From contig JAFGOO010000143.1 of assembly GCA_016926455.1 (NCBI GenBank), positions 1-12,906 on the forward strand: 12,906 bases of DNA. Reading direction: 5' to 3'. Under the pieces are notes generated by a model. The model made no database searches. It had not been told where the DNA came from and saw only the letters and a list, made by a program, of their open reading frames with translations. The DNA comes from Methanosarcinaceae archaeon. GTDB taxonomy: Archaea; Halobacteriota; Methanosarcinia; Methanosarcinales; Methanosarcinaceae. Positions within the stretch are counted from its first letter, which is position 1. Each line of letters begins with the position of its first letter. Below are positions 1 to 7,866 of this stretch, one piece after another. Made by a program: the position numbers and the translations under genes.

Positions 1-90
1 CTCTTGTTGCTTTTTGTTGGGATATAAACGGTATTTGTAGGCTTTAAGCATTAGTAGACATTATATTGAAACAACATATATATTTTTTTG

Positions 91-97
91 TATAAAA
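91..97 (+). promoter_or_regulatory. Candidate distal TATA box for the MFS gene
   Basis: The heptamer TATAAAA follows a T-rich run and resembles an archaeal TATA box. Transcription would start near position 120, giving a leader of about 150 nt that contains the two hairpins at 128-195. It is flanked by a 7-bp inverted repeat, ACAACAT at 71-77 and ATGTTGT at 112-118, which could be an operator. An alternative promoter lies closer to the gene at 224-230. The call rests on base composition and position only. Confidence 0.35.
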
Positions 98-127
98 TGG
101 ATAACATACTAATGTTGTGTTGGGATA

Positions 128-174
128 TTAAGCCTCTCATCCCCCATCTTACGAAAGGGGACTTCTCGGCTTAA
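128..174 (+). other. Imperfect stem-loop upstream of the MFS gene
   Basis: The outer arms TTAAGCC (128-134) and GGCTTAA (168-174) are perfectly complementary. An inner CCCC (within 141-145) can pair with GGGG (157-160), separated from the outer stem by an internal loop. It could be a leader structure in the MFS mRNA or an upstream terminator. It could also be the relic of an IS200/IS605-type end, since such ends are subterminal hairpins. The pairing is seen directly; the role is not established. Confidence 0.4.
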
Positions 175-175
175 A

Positions 176-195
176 AGTTAAACGGTGATTTAACT
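176..195 (+). other. Small hairpin or operator-like inverted repeat
   Basis: AGTTAAA (176-182) and TTTAACT (189-195) form a perfect 7-bp inverted repeat with a 6-nt spacer. It starts two bases after the preceding stem-loop. Depending on which promoter is used, it would be either a second leader hairpin or a protein-binding dyad about 30 bp upstream of the proximal TATA-like box. Confidence 0.35.
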
Positions 196-223
196 AGCTA
201 TACATTTTTAACTCACAGCCCCT

Positions 224-230
224 TTTATAT
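224..230 (+). promoter_or_regulatory. Candidate proximal TATA box for the MFS gene
   Basis: TTTATAT lies 39 nt before the ATG at 269. With the usual archaeal spacing of about 25 bp, transcription would start near 250-256 and give a very short leader. No strong Shine-Dalgarno sequence precedes the ATG, which would suit a short-leader transcript. It competes with the box at 91-97; only one may be real. Confidence 0.35.
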
Positions 231-268
231 TCCTTGAGTGCATAATTTTTTGATAAAGAGTTGACTGA

Positions 269-1432
269 ATGAAACCATTCCACGACCTCACCCTCCCCAT
301 CATCTGCATGATTGCATTCTTTGGGATGGCTGGCGGTGCATTGCTCGGTCCTGTACTGCCTGCTATGGTGGAACCATTGCATACGACCCGCGAGATGGTG
401 GGTATGATACTGGGAGTTTACACATTTTCTACAGCTCTGTCTATGCTGCTCATGAGCTGTTTCGTGGACCGGTTCGGACGCAAGAATATCCTCATCCCAT
501 GTCTACTCATTAATGGAGCTGCAGGAACAGCAGGTTATTTTGCCCCAAACCTCACAGTACTGCTTATCCTTAGGCTGGTACAAGGAATAGGAATTGCAGG
601 CATGATGCCTGTGGCAATGACCATGATAGGAGAAATGTACAGTGGTCTTGACCGCGTCCATGCCATGGGAAGAATGAGCATGACCACTGCCATAGGTTCA
701 GTATCTGCACCGTTGATCGGAGGCAGTATGGCAGCATTCGGCTGGAACTATCCTTTCCTGTTCTACGCTCTTACTATACCCCTTGCCGTGATTGTGGTTA
801 TTTTTCTCCCTGAAACAAACCCAGTAGCTACTAAACGTAAAACTGGCTTTTCCGAGATGTTGGGCACCCTTAAGGATTTCAGGGTTGCATACACGATCTT
901 TCTCGGTTTTGCAATATTTTTCCTTCTCTATACTATAGTTATCTATGTTCCATTCATGCTAAAAGACAGCTTCGGGTTCACTGCAAAGGACGCCGGACTT
1001 GCCCTTGGCATCCAGGGAGCGGCAATGGCTCTTGTTGCATCGCAGGCAAAACAGCTGTCCAGCAGGTTTCCCAAGCACCTTGTAATAGGTTCTGGATTTT
1101 TCCTGACCAGTATTGCACTTGCAGGACTGCCATGGGCAGGATCTATTCAGGTAATGCTGTTGATGCTGCTGGTGTTTGGAGCGGGGTTTGGTATGATCCA
1201 GCCTGTTTTGAACACACTTGTCACCCAGATCGCACCAAAGGGTATGATGGGAAGTGTAGTCTCGGTCTTCAACACCATGAAATATGTAGGACAAACAGCA
1301 GCACCTGCGGTACTGGCAATTGTGCTGTTGCAATTCGACCTAAAAGGTGTTTTTCTATCATCAAGCCTTTTCGGACTCGTGGTCGCTGCATCGATGTATC
1401 TTTCAGGAAACCGATTTTCTGATATCAAATAA
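269..1432 (+). CDS. MFS transporter, probable drug/metabolite:H+ antiporter type
   Basis: This 387-residue integral membrane protein has hydrophobic segments consistent with the 12 helices of the major facilitator superfamily. The signature between helices 2 and 3 is clear (DRFGRK, residues 67-72). A glycine-rich segment around residues 103-114 (LVQGIGIAGMMP) and a PET motif at the end of helix 6 (181-183) are typical of drug:H+ antiporter-like members. A hydrophilic loop (about 184-204) separates the two six-helix halves. The substrate cannot be inferred: drug efflux, sugar or metabolite export are all possible. The first in-frame ATG is used; only weak purine-rich sequence precedes it, so the start is moderately certain. 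The gene stands alone, convergent with the radical SAM gene 26 nt away, and its leader is unusually structured. Confidence 0.88.
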   Translation: MKPFHDLTLPIICMIAFFGMAGGALLGPVLPAMVEPLHTTREMVGMILGVYTFSTALSMLLMSCFVDRFGRKNILIPCLLINGAAGTAGYFAPNLTVLLILRLVQGIGIAGMMPVAMTMIGEMYSGLDRVHAMGRMSMTTAIGSVSAPLIGGSMAAFGWNYPFLFYALTIPLAVIVVIFLPETNPVATKRKTGFSEMLGTLKDFRVAYTIFLGFAIFFLLYTIVIYVPFMLKDSFGFTAKDAGLALGIQGAAMALVASQAKQLSSRFPKHLVIGSGFFLTSIALAGLPWAGSIQVMLLMLLVFGAGFGMIQPVLNTLVTQIAPKGMMGSVVSVFNTMKYVGQTAAPAVLAIVLLQFDLKGVFLSSSLFGLVVAASMYLSGNRFSDIK

Positions 1433-1458
1433 TAGGTTCAACGATTTCCAAATGATTG

Positions 1459-2568
1459 TCATTTCCACGAACCTGTCAATTTTCCTTTCAGTGCCAACCT
1501 TCCAAGAACACGATTGGCCTCCCTGCTGATCTTAGATGGCACCACATCTGCATACGGGGTACCAGGCAGGGGTGTCAGATAGTGTGCTCTTACACTGCCA
1601 CCTTTTCCACATATCCATTTAATGATATCTAGACTTTCACCCTGATCTTCCTCAGTCTCAGAGGGGTACCCGAAGATAAAATCGACCGTCGGGGATATAC
1701 CATGAAATAAACACAGTTCAACAGCAGTGATCACGTCATCGACTGTGTGCCCTCTCCATATTTCTTTTAGTATCCTATCACTGCCGGACTGTGCACCAAG
1801 GTTGATTGTCTTATTGGTGCAGTACTGAACAACCAGTTCCATTACCTCATCTGTAACAAATTCTGGACGAACTTCCGAGGGAAAAGTGCCAAAAAATATC
1901 TGTTTTTCTTCCAAACGGTAAAGCTCTTGAAGCAGCCTTCCAACCTTATCAAACCTTTGATGTATGCCGTCACTCCCATAAGCAAAGGCGTTCGAGGATA
2001 TGAATCGGATGTCTTTTTGGTGCTTTGCGCACTTTACAATCGAATCAATCTCCCTGTGACGGACATTGTTCCCGAAAAGACGGGGTGTCTGGCAGTATTT
2101 GCACCTCCAAGGACATCCCCTGCTAATCTCAATGGGTGCTATCAATACTTCGGGGTTGAAACATGGATAACTGTTCAGATCTACATGGTCACGTTTGCCA
2201 GTGTACACCAAATTACCGGTTTTTTGATCCACATATACTATTCCACGGACCTTGCTTACATCTCCCCCTGCCTCTATGGTCTTCAGTAAATGCGGTAATG
2301 TCTCTTCTCCTTCACCAATCACAACATAGTCAAAATATTTTAGGGTTTCCTCGGTAGCACCGGACGGATGTGGACCACCTGCTATAAATATGGAATCTGT
2401 ATCCGCATTTTCCACCTCTTCAAAAATCGAATCTTTCTGATTTGTGGAGAAACTGTACAGCATTATTCCATCATGTGGTTTTTTTGTAAGAGATGCCTGT
2501 GGTACCACAGGCGAGAGCGCTGCTATACTGTATGAGTTTTTTCTGTTCCATCGAAAATAGACATCCAT
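1459..2568 (-). CDS. Radical SAM protein with B12-binding-like N-terminal domain
   Basis: The protein has 369 residues. The radical SAM [4Fe-4S] motif CxxxCxxC lies at Cys152, Cys156 and Cys159 (RGCPWRCKYC). The N-terminal ~110 residues look like the Rossmann-type fold often called B12-binding, with GGPHPSG near 64-70 and GEGEET near 85-90, but the cobalamin-ligand motif DxHxxG is absent, so cobalamin may not be bound in the base-off form. This architecture matches the MJ_1487-type family (I recall TIGR04013), found mainly in methanogens and of unknown reaction. GGAG 8 nt before the ATG supports the start. The upstream region is the relic of a tnpB gene, so the promoter may lie in transposon debris. 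An AT-rich palindrome at 2605-2616 is a possible TATA element. Class assignment is firm; the substrate is unknown. Confidence 0.88.
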   Translation of the reverse strand: MDVYFRWNRKNSYSIAALSPVVPQASLTKKPHDGIMLYSFSTNQKDSIFEEVENADTDSIFIAGGPHPSGATEETLKYFDYVVIGEGEETLPHLLKTIEAGGDVSKVRGIVYVDQKTGNLVYTGKRDHVDLNSYPCFNPEVLIAPIEISRGCPWRCKYCQTPRLFGNNVRHREIDSIVKCAKHQKDIRFISSNAFAYGSDGIHQRFDKVGRLLQELYRLEEKQIFFGTFPSEVRPEFVTDEVMELVVQYCTNKTINLGAQSGSDRILKEIWRGHTVDDVITAVELCLFHGISPTVDFIFGYPSETEEDQGESLDIIKWICGKGGSVRAHYLTPLPGTPYADVVPSKISREANRVLGRLALKGKLTGSWK

Positions 2569-2574
2569 CCATTC

Positions 2575-2908
2575 ATCTCCACTTCAATCGAAGTGAACTA
2601 CCATCTTATTAATAAGGTAGCTTCCTACTTCATTCTTTGAACCATTGTTCACAAGTCCACAGGCTCATCACCTCGTTCCAAAGGTGTCAAATACCAATTA
2701 ATTTTTGCTTATCTAAAACAAACTTATTGATATTAATAACGGCATTGATATCCCTATCATGTTTTGTATTACAATCAATACAATCCAATTCTCTATCTGC
2801 AAGTGTCAGGTCTTTATTGTGAAATACGCACACTTTATAGATCCTGGTCGATGGTTCAAATTGACCAATAAGTAAAATTGTCTTTCCATTCCATTTGATA
2901 TGGATCTA
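2575..2908 (-). pseudogene. Decayed 3' end of tnpB (IS200/IS605 or IS1341-type element)
   Basis: Reading the minus strand from 2905 to 2687 gives about 72 codons matching the TnpB C-terminus. They include a stretch before the zinc ribbon (IGQFEPST), the second zinc-ribbon pair (CIDC) and the nuclease-associated motif HDRDINAVINI, then a stop (TGA at 2689-2687). In intact relatives the ribbon starts with a CxxC; here the first Cys of that pair reads Tyr (RIYKVC), so zinc binding is lost. A TAG at 2908-2906 interrupts the frame near its upstream end. After the TGA, homology appears to continue in another frame (TPLERGDEPVDL) with further stops, which implies a frameshift. The N-terminal three quarters, including the first RuvC residues, are missing. 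It is a dead relic lying between cdhE and the radical SAM gene, in the same orientation as both. Confidence 0.8.
2580..2616 (-). repeat. Two short inverted repeats at the end of the tnpB relic
   Basis: CACTTC (2580-2585) and GAAGTG (2590-2595) form a 6-bp stem with a 4-nt loop, and CTTATTAATAAG (2605-2616) is a 12-bp perfect palindrome. IS200/IS605 elements end in subterminal hairpins recognised by TnpA, and these sit where such an end would be expected relative to the tnpB relic. They also lie directly upstream of the radical SAM ribosome binding site, so they could instead act in that gene's expression. Confidence 0.35.
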
Positions 2909-2916
2909 ATGGAATG
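2887..2916 (-). terminator. Hairpin just downstream of cdhE, possible operon terminator
   Basis: CATTCCATT (2887-2895 on the plus strand) pairs perfectly with AATGGAATG (2908-2916). The 12-nt loop can add three more pairs after an A/A mismatch. In the cdh mRNA it begins 11 nt after the cdhE stop and is followed by moderately U-rich sequence rather than a long U tract. It overlaps the upstream end of the tnpB relic. A role in termination or 3'-end protection is inferred. Confidence 0.4.
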
Positions 2917-2926
2917 ATTTTTGCTG

Positions 2927-4333
2927 CTATTTTATAAGTGGCCACTTTTCATCCATCCAACCCGGAATTCGACCTGAATCCGGAGGTCCAATCATGACCT
3001 TTGCAGCCGTTTCGTCTTCCACATCACCCTGTAGGCGCGCCGCAAGTCCTGGCAGTATTATGATATTGTGGGATGTGTCCTCCTTTAGAACAAAATCTGC
3101 ATCTTCGAGCCCTTTTTTTATCTTTGCAGCCGTAAGCTGCCCACCAGCAACCGCGGCCTCTACACCAATGCCCTCGGTGTCAACTGCCATCAGATAGCAG
3201 TCAATACCATTGGATGAAAGGTCGCTTTCGACCGTATAATATGTCAGGGCGAAGTTCGTAGTGACAAAAAACGGTGAATCCGCAGTCGGTGACCCGACTT
3301 CATATACGTCCGGCTTCACTGTCACGGGTTTACGCGGGTCGGTATAGATAGTATCGCGTATGTGCAGTTCAGAAAGTAGCGAATGTGGCTCAATACTATG
3401 AAGCAGCATTATATCGCCATATCTGACAGTAAACAACGATGCAAGAACTGTTTCCCAGTACGAAGCACTAAGAGGATCATCATGCATCATCCATGCAGTT
3501 AGAGGGACTGCCATTAGCGGGAATGCAATATCACGATCACCCTCGATGCCTGCTCGCCTTATCTTCAGGAAGTTCTCGAAGGTAGTCTTAAGTTGCTTGC
3601 CAGATGGAAATGTTCCAGGATCGAGAACAAGTTTTTCTATACCCATCTCAGTGAACGTTTTTGTAAGGGATTTAAGAAGATCAAGGTCATCAGGAGCAAA
3701 AAGTGTGACAGGGACATCATATTCAATTGCAAGTTTTGCTACCTCCTGCCAGTTGCCCCTAGTAGCAGCATATATAAGGGGGTTCCTGTCCATTGCAACC
3801 TCAAGTCCTGCTTTCAGCACCTTCGGGTTGAACGAACAAAGGACCAGAGGCAGGTCAGATGCTTCCAGCACCTTCTTCACGGTATCTGCAAACTTATCGG
3901 GTTCGTCCGATACGCTGCGCACTGTGATCATGTCAAGCTTCAAAAATTCTCCGACATAAAATTTACTGAAGTCCTTGATCCTGTTGACCCTGTCAACGAG
4001 ATTCTCTTCATCCATAGTGTCCCACACATCATAGGCCAGTGCAGTTTGATTGAAAAAAGTAAGTTTGTGACGGTAGAGGACATCATCTCCCCCTATCTTT
4101 ACAACCCTTTCACCAACACCAATCTCAACTTCATGTATCTCTGGTGCCAGAAGTTCTTCAAGTTCGATAAATTTGGCTTTATGCTTATCCTCAAGTATGG
4201 GAGTACAATCAGTAAGTTTTAAAGATCTTTCGATGAGGTGTGAAGCAAAAGCCATACATGTGGGAACACCACACTTACCGCAATTGTCACCAGGAAGATA
4301 TTTGTATGCCTGTAATGGACTGTTGAGTTTCAT
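2927..4333 (-). CDS. cdhE: ACDS complex gamma subunit, corrinoid/iron-sulfur protein large subunit
   Basis: CdhE (468 residues) pairs with CdhD to carry the methyl group on a corrinoid cofactor between the tetrahydrosarcinapterin pool and the A cluster on CdhC. The N-terminal Fe-S domain shows the expected four cysteines, Cys18, Cys21, Cys26 and Cys43 (CGKCGVPTC followed by TDC). The rest is a TIM-barrel methyl-carrier region with a C-terminal corrinoid-binding domain, at normal family length. The ATG follows the cdhD stop by 2 nt, and the GGAGAG at the 3' end of cdhD serves as ribosome binding site. The stop is TAG, which can be pyrrolysine in these organisms, but the protein already ends in the usual place. 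It is the last gene of the operon. Confidence 0.96.
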   Translation of the reverse strand: MKLNSPLQAYKYLPGDNCGKCGVPTCMAFASHLIERSLKLTDCTPILEDKHKAKFIELEELLAPEIHEVEIGVGERVVKIGGDDVLYRHKLTFFNQTALAYDVWDTMDEENLVDRVNRIKDFSKFYVGEFLKLDMITVRSVSDEPDKFADTVKKVLEASDLPLVLCSFNPKVLKAGLEVAMDRNPLIYAATRGNWQEVAKLAIEYDVPVTLFAPDDLDLLKSLTKTFTEMGIEKLVLDPGTFPSGKQLKTTFENFLKIRRAGIEGDRDIAFPLMAVPLTAWMMHDDPLSASYWETVLASLFTVRYGDIMLLHSIEPHSLLSELHIRDTIYTDPRKPVTVKPDVYEVGSPTADSPFFVTTNFALTYYTVESDLSSNGIDCYLMAVDTEGIGVEAAVAGGQLTAAKIKKGLEDADFVLKEDTSHNIIILPGLAARLQGDVEDETAAKVMIGPPDSGRIPGWMDEKWPLIK

Positions 4334-4335
4334 TT

Positions 4336-5652
4336 TTAAATCTCTCCGATCCAGTTGTTTATATCAATCGATTTATTCTCTATTGAACCAAAGAGCGTTT
4401 GCGTGATCTCCTTTAACACCTGCACAGACCCCGGATGCATCATCATGAAAAGGTCATTCCCAGCCAGCGAAAGTGATAAACCTGTCACTATCTCCCAAAT
4501 AGGACCCCGGTATTCACGAGGTCCCCAATCGGAGTCCTGTTTAAGGGGAGATGAAGTCATCCATGCCTCCCGAGCACCCCATGCATTGGTGGTACCTGAC
4601 GACATCGGGAAGCTCAGTTCCTCATCGCCCATGAGTCCTGCCAGACGTATACGTTCCATATTAGTATAAGCATAATCAAGACCATATCCAAGGGCCGCAG
4701 TGGTCGGGTCCATCACAATGTTCTCCCTTGGAACATTACACTGCTTCATAAGTTTCCTGTTAAGTTCCTTCTGCGCATTAATCTCTAACTGGGTCCATGA
4801 AAGAACCGCGTGTCCATACGTGTTCGCTGCTTCGGCTATACGTGCATAATCAAGGTTCAGGCTTGCGGACGCAAGCAGTACCCTTTCACCCTCTGCGACC
4901 TCTGCAGCCTTTTCCAGTACTTCTGGGTCTTTTTCGGGATTACCTGAACCACCAATAACAATAGGCACATCCACCGCCTGTAGCACGTCCTCCACGACCT
5001 TTGCAGCTTCCTTTGGAGGCGTATCATTGATAAGTGGATCAGTTGATATCAGGTGGATTGTCACCATGTCGGCATCGAACTCACGCACATTTTTTTTTGC
5101 CCATTCGGCAGGATCGTTCATAACGTCCTCATAGTGAGTCCTGACGGCCTTCGCCATACTGATAGGCATGTCGAAAACATCCATTGTCACGTAATTACGG
5201 TGTGGCATAGGTGAATCGAAATAGTATGGAAGTGCGTTCTCGCCACCAATAGTTATCGTATTCTTTCGGGTTCCTCCATCTGCAGATGTAGCACCAAGAG
5301 TTACCTCCTGAATTGTGTGCTTCCACTCTTCGGCATTCGAAACCTCAAATTTTGAAAAAAGAAGATCATTTAACAGTGTTGGCGCAGAAACATCTTGGAC
5401 AGCAGATTCTGTGCCCATAGAGCCAGCAAAAATCTGCTCAACAGGATAGCCAAGCAATCTCGAAATGTTTACAAGATGCACTGCAATCTGTGCAGCCTCA
5501 TGCCCAAGTGAATAAGCAAGTGTTGAATCAAAAACGCCACCTCCACTCAAATCCAGTTCGATGTCGCCTTCAATGGTTACACCCTCAAGCGCCTCAACGT
5601 CCATACCCTTGAACATATCAGTTAAATTTGACAATTTTATCTTTTTTGTCAT
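4336..5652 (-). CDS. cdhD: ACDS complex delta subunit, corrinoid/iron-sulfur protein small subunit
   Basis: CdhD (438 residues, normal length) is the partner of CdhE in the corrinoid iron-sulfur protein of the ACDS complex. A short N-terminal segment (residues 1-45 or so) precedes a TIM-barrel methyltransferase-like fold. Recognisable family segments include GSGNPEKDPEVLEKAAE (about residues 224-240) and GTTNAWGAREAWM near residues 356-368. The start is supported by a GGTGGA ribosome binding site about 9 nt upstream of the ATG. A 49-nt gap separates it from the cooC-like gene, the largest spacer in the operon. A nine-base A run (minus strand, around 5099-5091) codes for Lys-Lys-Asn and leaves the frame intact. 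Confidence 0.95.
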   Translation of the reverse strand: MTKKIKLSNLTDMFKGMDVEALEGVTIEGDIELDLSGGGVFDSTLAYSLGHEAAQIAVHLVNISRLLGYPVEQIFAGSMGTESAVQDVSAPTLLNDLLFSKFEVSNAEEWKHTIQEVTLGATSADGGTRKNTITIGGENALPYYFDSPMPHRNYVTMDVFDMPISMAKAVRTHYEDVMNDPAEWAKKNVREFDADMVTIHLISTDPLINDTPPKEAAKVVEDVLQAVDVPIVIGGSGNPEKDPEVLEKAAEVAEGERVLLASASLNLDYARIAEAANTYGHAVLSWTQLEINAQKELNRKLMKQCNVPRENIVMDPTTAALGYGLDYAYTNMERIRLAGLMGDEELSFPMSSGTTNAWGAREAWMTSSPLKQDSDWGPREYRGPIWEIVTGLSLSLAGNDLFMMMHPGSVQVLKEITQTLFGSIENKSIDINNWIGEI

Positions 5653-5701
5653 GTTTCTTCCACCTTATGCCTAAACAATATTACCCTGTGATCACTAACT
5701 G

Positions 5702-6454
5702 TTATAATTCCAATTTCTTTGCTATTTTCTCAACTTCTATCATTGCAGGCGAATCCTCTGGCAAACTAACCAAAGACTCTCCCTTTAGGTCCAGCTCAGC
5801 AATCTTTTCATCTAGGGGAACCATACCTATCAATTGCAGGTTTAGCTCTTTTGCAAGTTCTATAAGCTTTTCCTTATTGTCAATAGTGACCTTGTTTGCA
5901 ACAACATAGATATTTCCAATCTCAATCTCAACTTCATCAACAAGTTTGTGTATCCTTTCAGCAGTTCTAAACCCACGACGTGAACCATCCGTAACAACGA
6001 TCAAATCATCCACATTACGAATCGTCTTGCGGCTGAAATGCTCAAGGCCCGCAGCGGTATCAATAATAATCGTATTATAGTTCTTAACAAGCCTTTCCAT
6101 TACACTGCGGAGCAGATTGTTAATATAACAATAACAGCTCGCACCCTCAGAACGCCCCATAACCAGAAGATCATAGCGTGGCATCTCGACCAGCACCTCA
6201 TATATTCTGGATTCAAATATGGATTCCTTGTTAATATCAGGAGGCAGGTTGTCGCGGTCATTGAGAATGAACTCGCGCACATCACCCAGCGTCTTCTCTG
6301 AATCGCATCCTAGGGTCTCAGGTAAGTTGGTATCAGGGTCGGCATCGATTGCCAGTACTACCTTATTTCCTTTTGTAAGGTAACGGATAAGAAGTGCAGC
6401 TACTGCAGTCTTTCCTGTTCCGCCCTTGCCTGTTATTGCAATAACCCTCGTCAC
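5702..6454 (-). CDS. cooC: CooC-family nickel-insertion ATPase of the cdh operon
   Basis: This 250-residue P-loop protein of the MinD/ParA-like class matches CooC, the ATPase that matures the nickel site of CO dehydrogenase. The deviant Walker A motif GKGGTGKT is at residues 9-16, with a switch-type DADPDTN at 38-43. The CxC pair that binds metal at the CooC dimer interface is present at Cys107 and Cys109 (ASCYCYINN). It acts in the cytoplasm and probably loads Ni into the C cluster of CdhA, or possibly the A cluster of CdhC. Its fixed position between cdhC and cdhD in Methanosarcinaceae operons supports the call. The start codon is GTG, preceded by GAGG about 7 nt away and 13 nt after cdhC. 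The start and the exact target cluster are inferred. Confidence 0.9.
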   Translation of the reverse strand: MTRVIAITGKGGTGKTAVAALLIRYLTKGNKVVLAIDADPDTNLPETLGCDSEKTLGDVREFILNDRDNLPPDINKESIFESRIYEVLVEMPRYDLLVMGRSEGASCYCYINNLLRSVMERLVKNYNTIIIDTAAGLEHFSRKTIRNVDDLIVVTDGSRRGFRTAERIHKLVDEVEIEIGNIYVVANKVTIDNKEKLIELAKELNLQLIGMVPLDEKIAELDLKGESLVSLPEDSPAMIEVEKIAKKLEL

Positions 6455-6467
6455 AAAAACCTCTACG

Positions 6468-7865
6468 TCAGTCTTTCTTTTTAACTATCACGCGGTCAAT
6501 AGAAATTTTGGCATTCCTGAAGATTAACTTGACACCACTGCCATCTGCTGCAGACATAGGCATCTGGACAGCAGGTATCTGGAATAGTGACTGTACGCTC
6601 ATTGGACCTGGTACCTGAGATGCAGGCTCTTCCTTTGCTTCAGCCTCTTCTTCCTCAGCCCATTTATGAACTATGGGATGTTCTTTCTCCATCAGGAACT
6701 TCTTAAGTGATTCCAGGTCAGATGCATCCTCTTCGGTTGGGATCTTATCAATTATGTTGCCTGGAATGTCCCCTGACACCATGTACTTCAGTTTCTTTGG
6801 AATCCAGACAACCCTGTTCCAGCCGCCGTCTGCCTGAATGAACTTTGGTGATCTAAAGTAGTTTATTCCGATACCAAGAAATCCGACAATCTGCTTGCCA
6901 CCGCCGGTCTGGCCTGCCATTGTCGAGAATGTAAGACCGTTTGGAGCTGTGCCTGTAAAGTCCCTGTCAACCCACCCGATACCATCCACCTCAGGTATAT
7001 AGAAGCCAACTACCTCGAAACAACCGCATGATGTATGCGGGTACTCGAAGAAGGAGTGAAGCTTTATGCGGTCATATTCACCACTTGATAAGGAATTTGC
7101 AATCTCGTTGACACCTGAATACTCGCCTCCGATTTCATCAATAACCTTGCCTTTGTTAATCGCAAATTGGGGACCTTCCGGGTCAACTTTTGCCGCTGCC
7201 CTCCCATCGAACCAGTTAATTGCTCCACAAAGCGATATCCTATCAGGAGTCACCACACAAATATTGGTCGGTGCAAATGACTGACACAGGGAACATCCAT
7301 AGAACACATCCACATCTTCTTCGTGGAGATGACGGGTACGCTCATCCCTTGCATTGTATATTTCCATTGCCTTGGAAAGTTCTTTTTCGACCTCATCCAA
7401 ATCCGTGATATAGGTAGCATCTATTTTCTCAATAAATGGAAGCTCGTTCTTAAAAAGCATCATGCTCGCCTTTGCAATCATTTCAAAGGAATTCAATCCT
7501 TTCTTGATAGCATCCTTGCTTACCCTTAACCAGACATCATACCTCTGGTTCAGATGCATGAGACCTTGAATATAGTTCTGAAAATCGTGGTTTCGCCGCT
7601 CAACAATGGCCTCTAGGTCGGGTTCTACAAGTTCCCCTGCAATACGGTAGACCATTGCAAGAGGGCACCTAGCGCCTTCTTCCATTTCTGACAGATCAGG
7701 TCCGATAAGTGTAAACTTACCGTCCTTTATCTCATCCATTTTTACTGCTTTGACCAGTTCAAATCCTCTGGATTTCGGTCCAGCAAGTTCGACATACATG
7801 TCTCCTTTTCTAACTCTTTCACCCTCGAACATGGGCGATATTTCAAAGGGGAATTCATCTTCCAT
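6468..7865 (-). CDS. cdhC: ACDS complex beta subunit, acetyl-CoA synthase (A cluster)
   Basis: CdhC (465 residues) joins a methyl group, CO and CoA into acetyl-CoA, or does the reverse, at the Ni-Ni-[4Fe-4S] A cluster. All six cysteines expected for this cluster are present: Cys191, Cys194, Cys203, Cys213, Cys280 and Cys282. They are two positions downstream of the Methanosarcina thermophila numbering as I recall it (189, 192, 201, 211, 278, 280). The archaeal form lacks the N-terminal CODH-binding domain of bacterial AcsB, and that is so here. A charged, flexible linker (about 390-420, EEEEAEAKEEP) precedes the C-terminal tail. The start lies 1 nt after the cdhB stop, with GGAGA in the cdhB 3' end as ribosome binding site, so translation is probably coupled. 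Confidence 0.97.
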   Translation of the reverse strand: MEDEFPFEISPMFEGERVRKGDMYVELAGPKSRGFELVKAVKMDEIKDGKFTLIGPDLSEMEEGARCPLAMVYRIAGELVEPDLEAIVERRNHDFQNYIQGLMHLNQRYDVWLRVSKDAIKKGLNSFEMIAKASMMLFKNELPFIEKIDATYITDLDEVEKELSKAMEIYNARDERTRHLHEEDVDVFYGCSLCQSFAPTNICVVTPDRISLCGAINWFDGRAAAKVDPEGPQFAINKGKVIDEIGGEYSGVNEIANSLSSGEYDRIKLHSFFEYPHTSCGCFEVVGFYIPEVDGIGWVDRDFTGTAPNGLTFSTMAGQTGGGKQIVGFLGIGINYFRSPKFIQADGGWNRVVWIPKKLKYMVSGDIPGNIIDKIPTEEDASDLESLKKFLMEKEHPIVHKWAEEEEAEAKEEPASQVPGPMSVQSLFQIPAVQMPMSAADGSGVKLIFRNAKISIDRVIVKKKD

Positions 7866-7866
7866 A

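Noticed and set aside
2906..2929. Possible pyrrolysine read-through of the cdhE TAG into the in-frame tnpB relic
   Set aside because: CdhE already has its usual length and C-terminus, a second TAG follows seven codons later, and the downstream frame is decayed transposon sequence. The shared frame is coincidence.
3593..4222. 209-codon plus-strand open frame opposite cdhE
   Set aside because: It lies entirely antisense to cdhE and resembles no protein family.
5091..5099. Nine-base A run in cdhD as a programmed frameshift site
   Set aside because: The reading frame is intact through the run, the product has normal length, and no alternative-frame product is evident.
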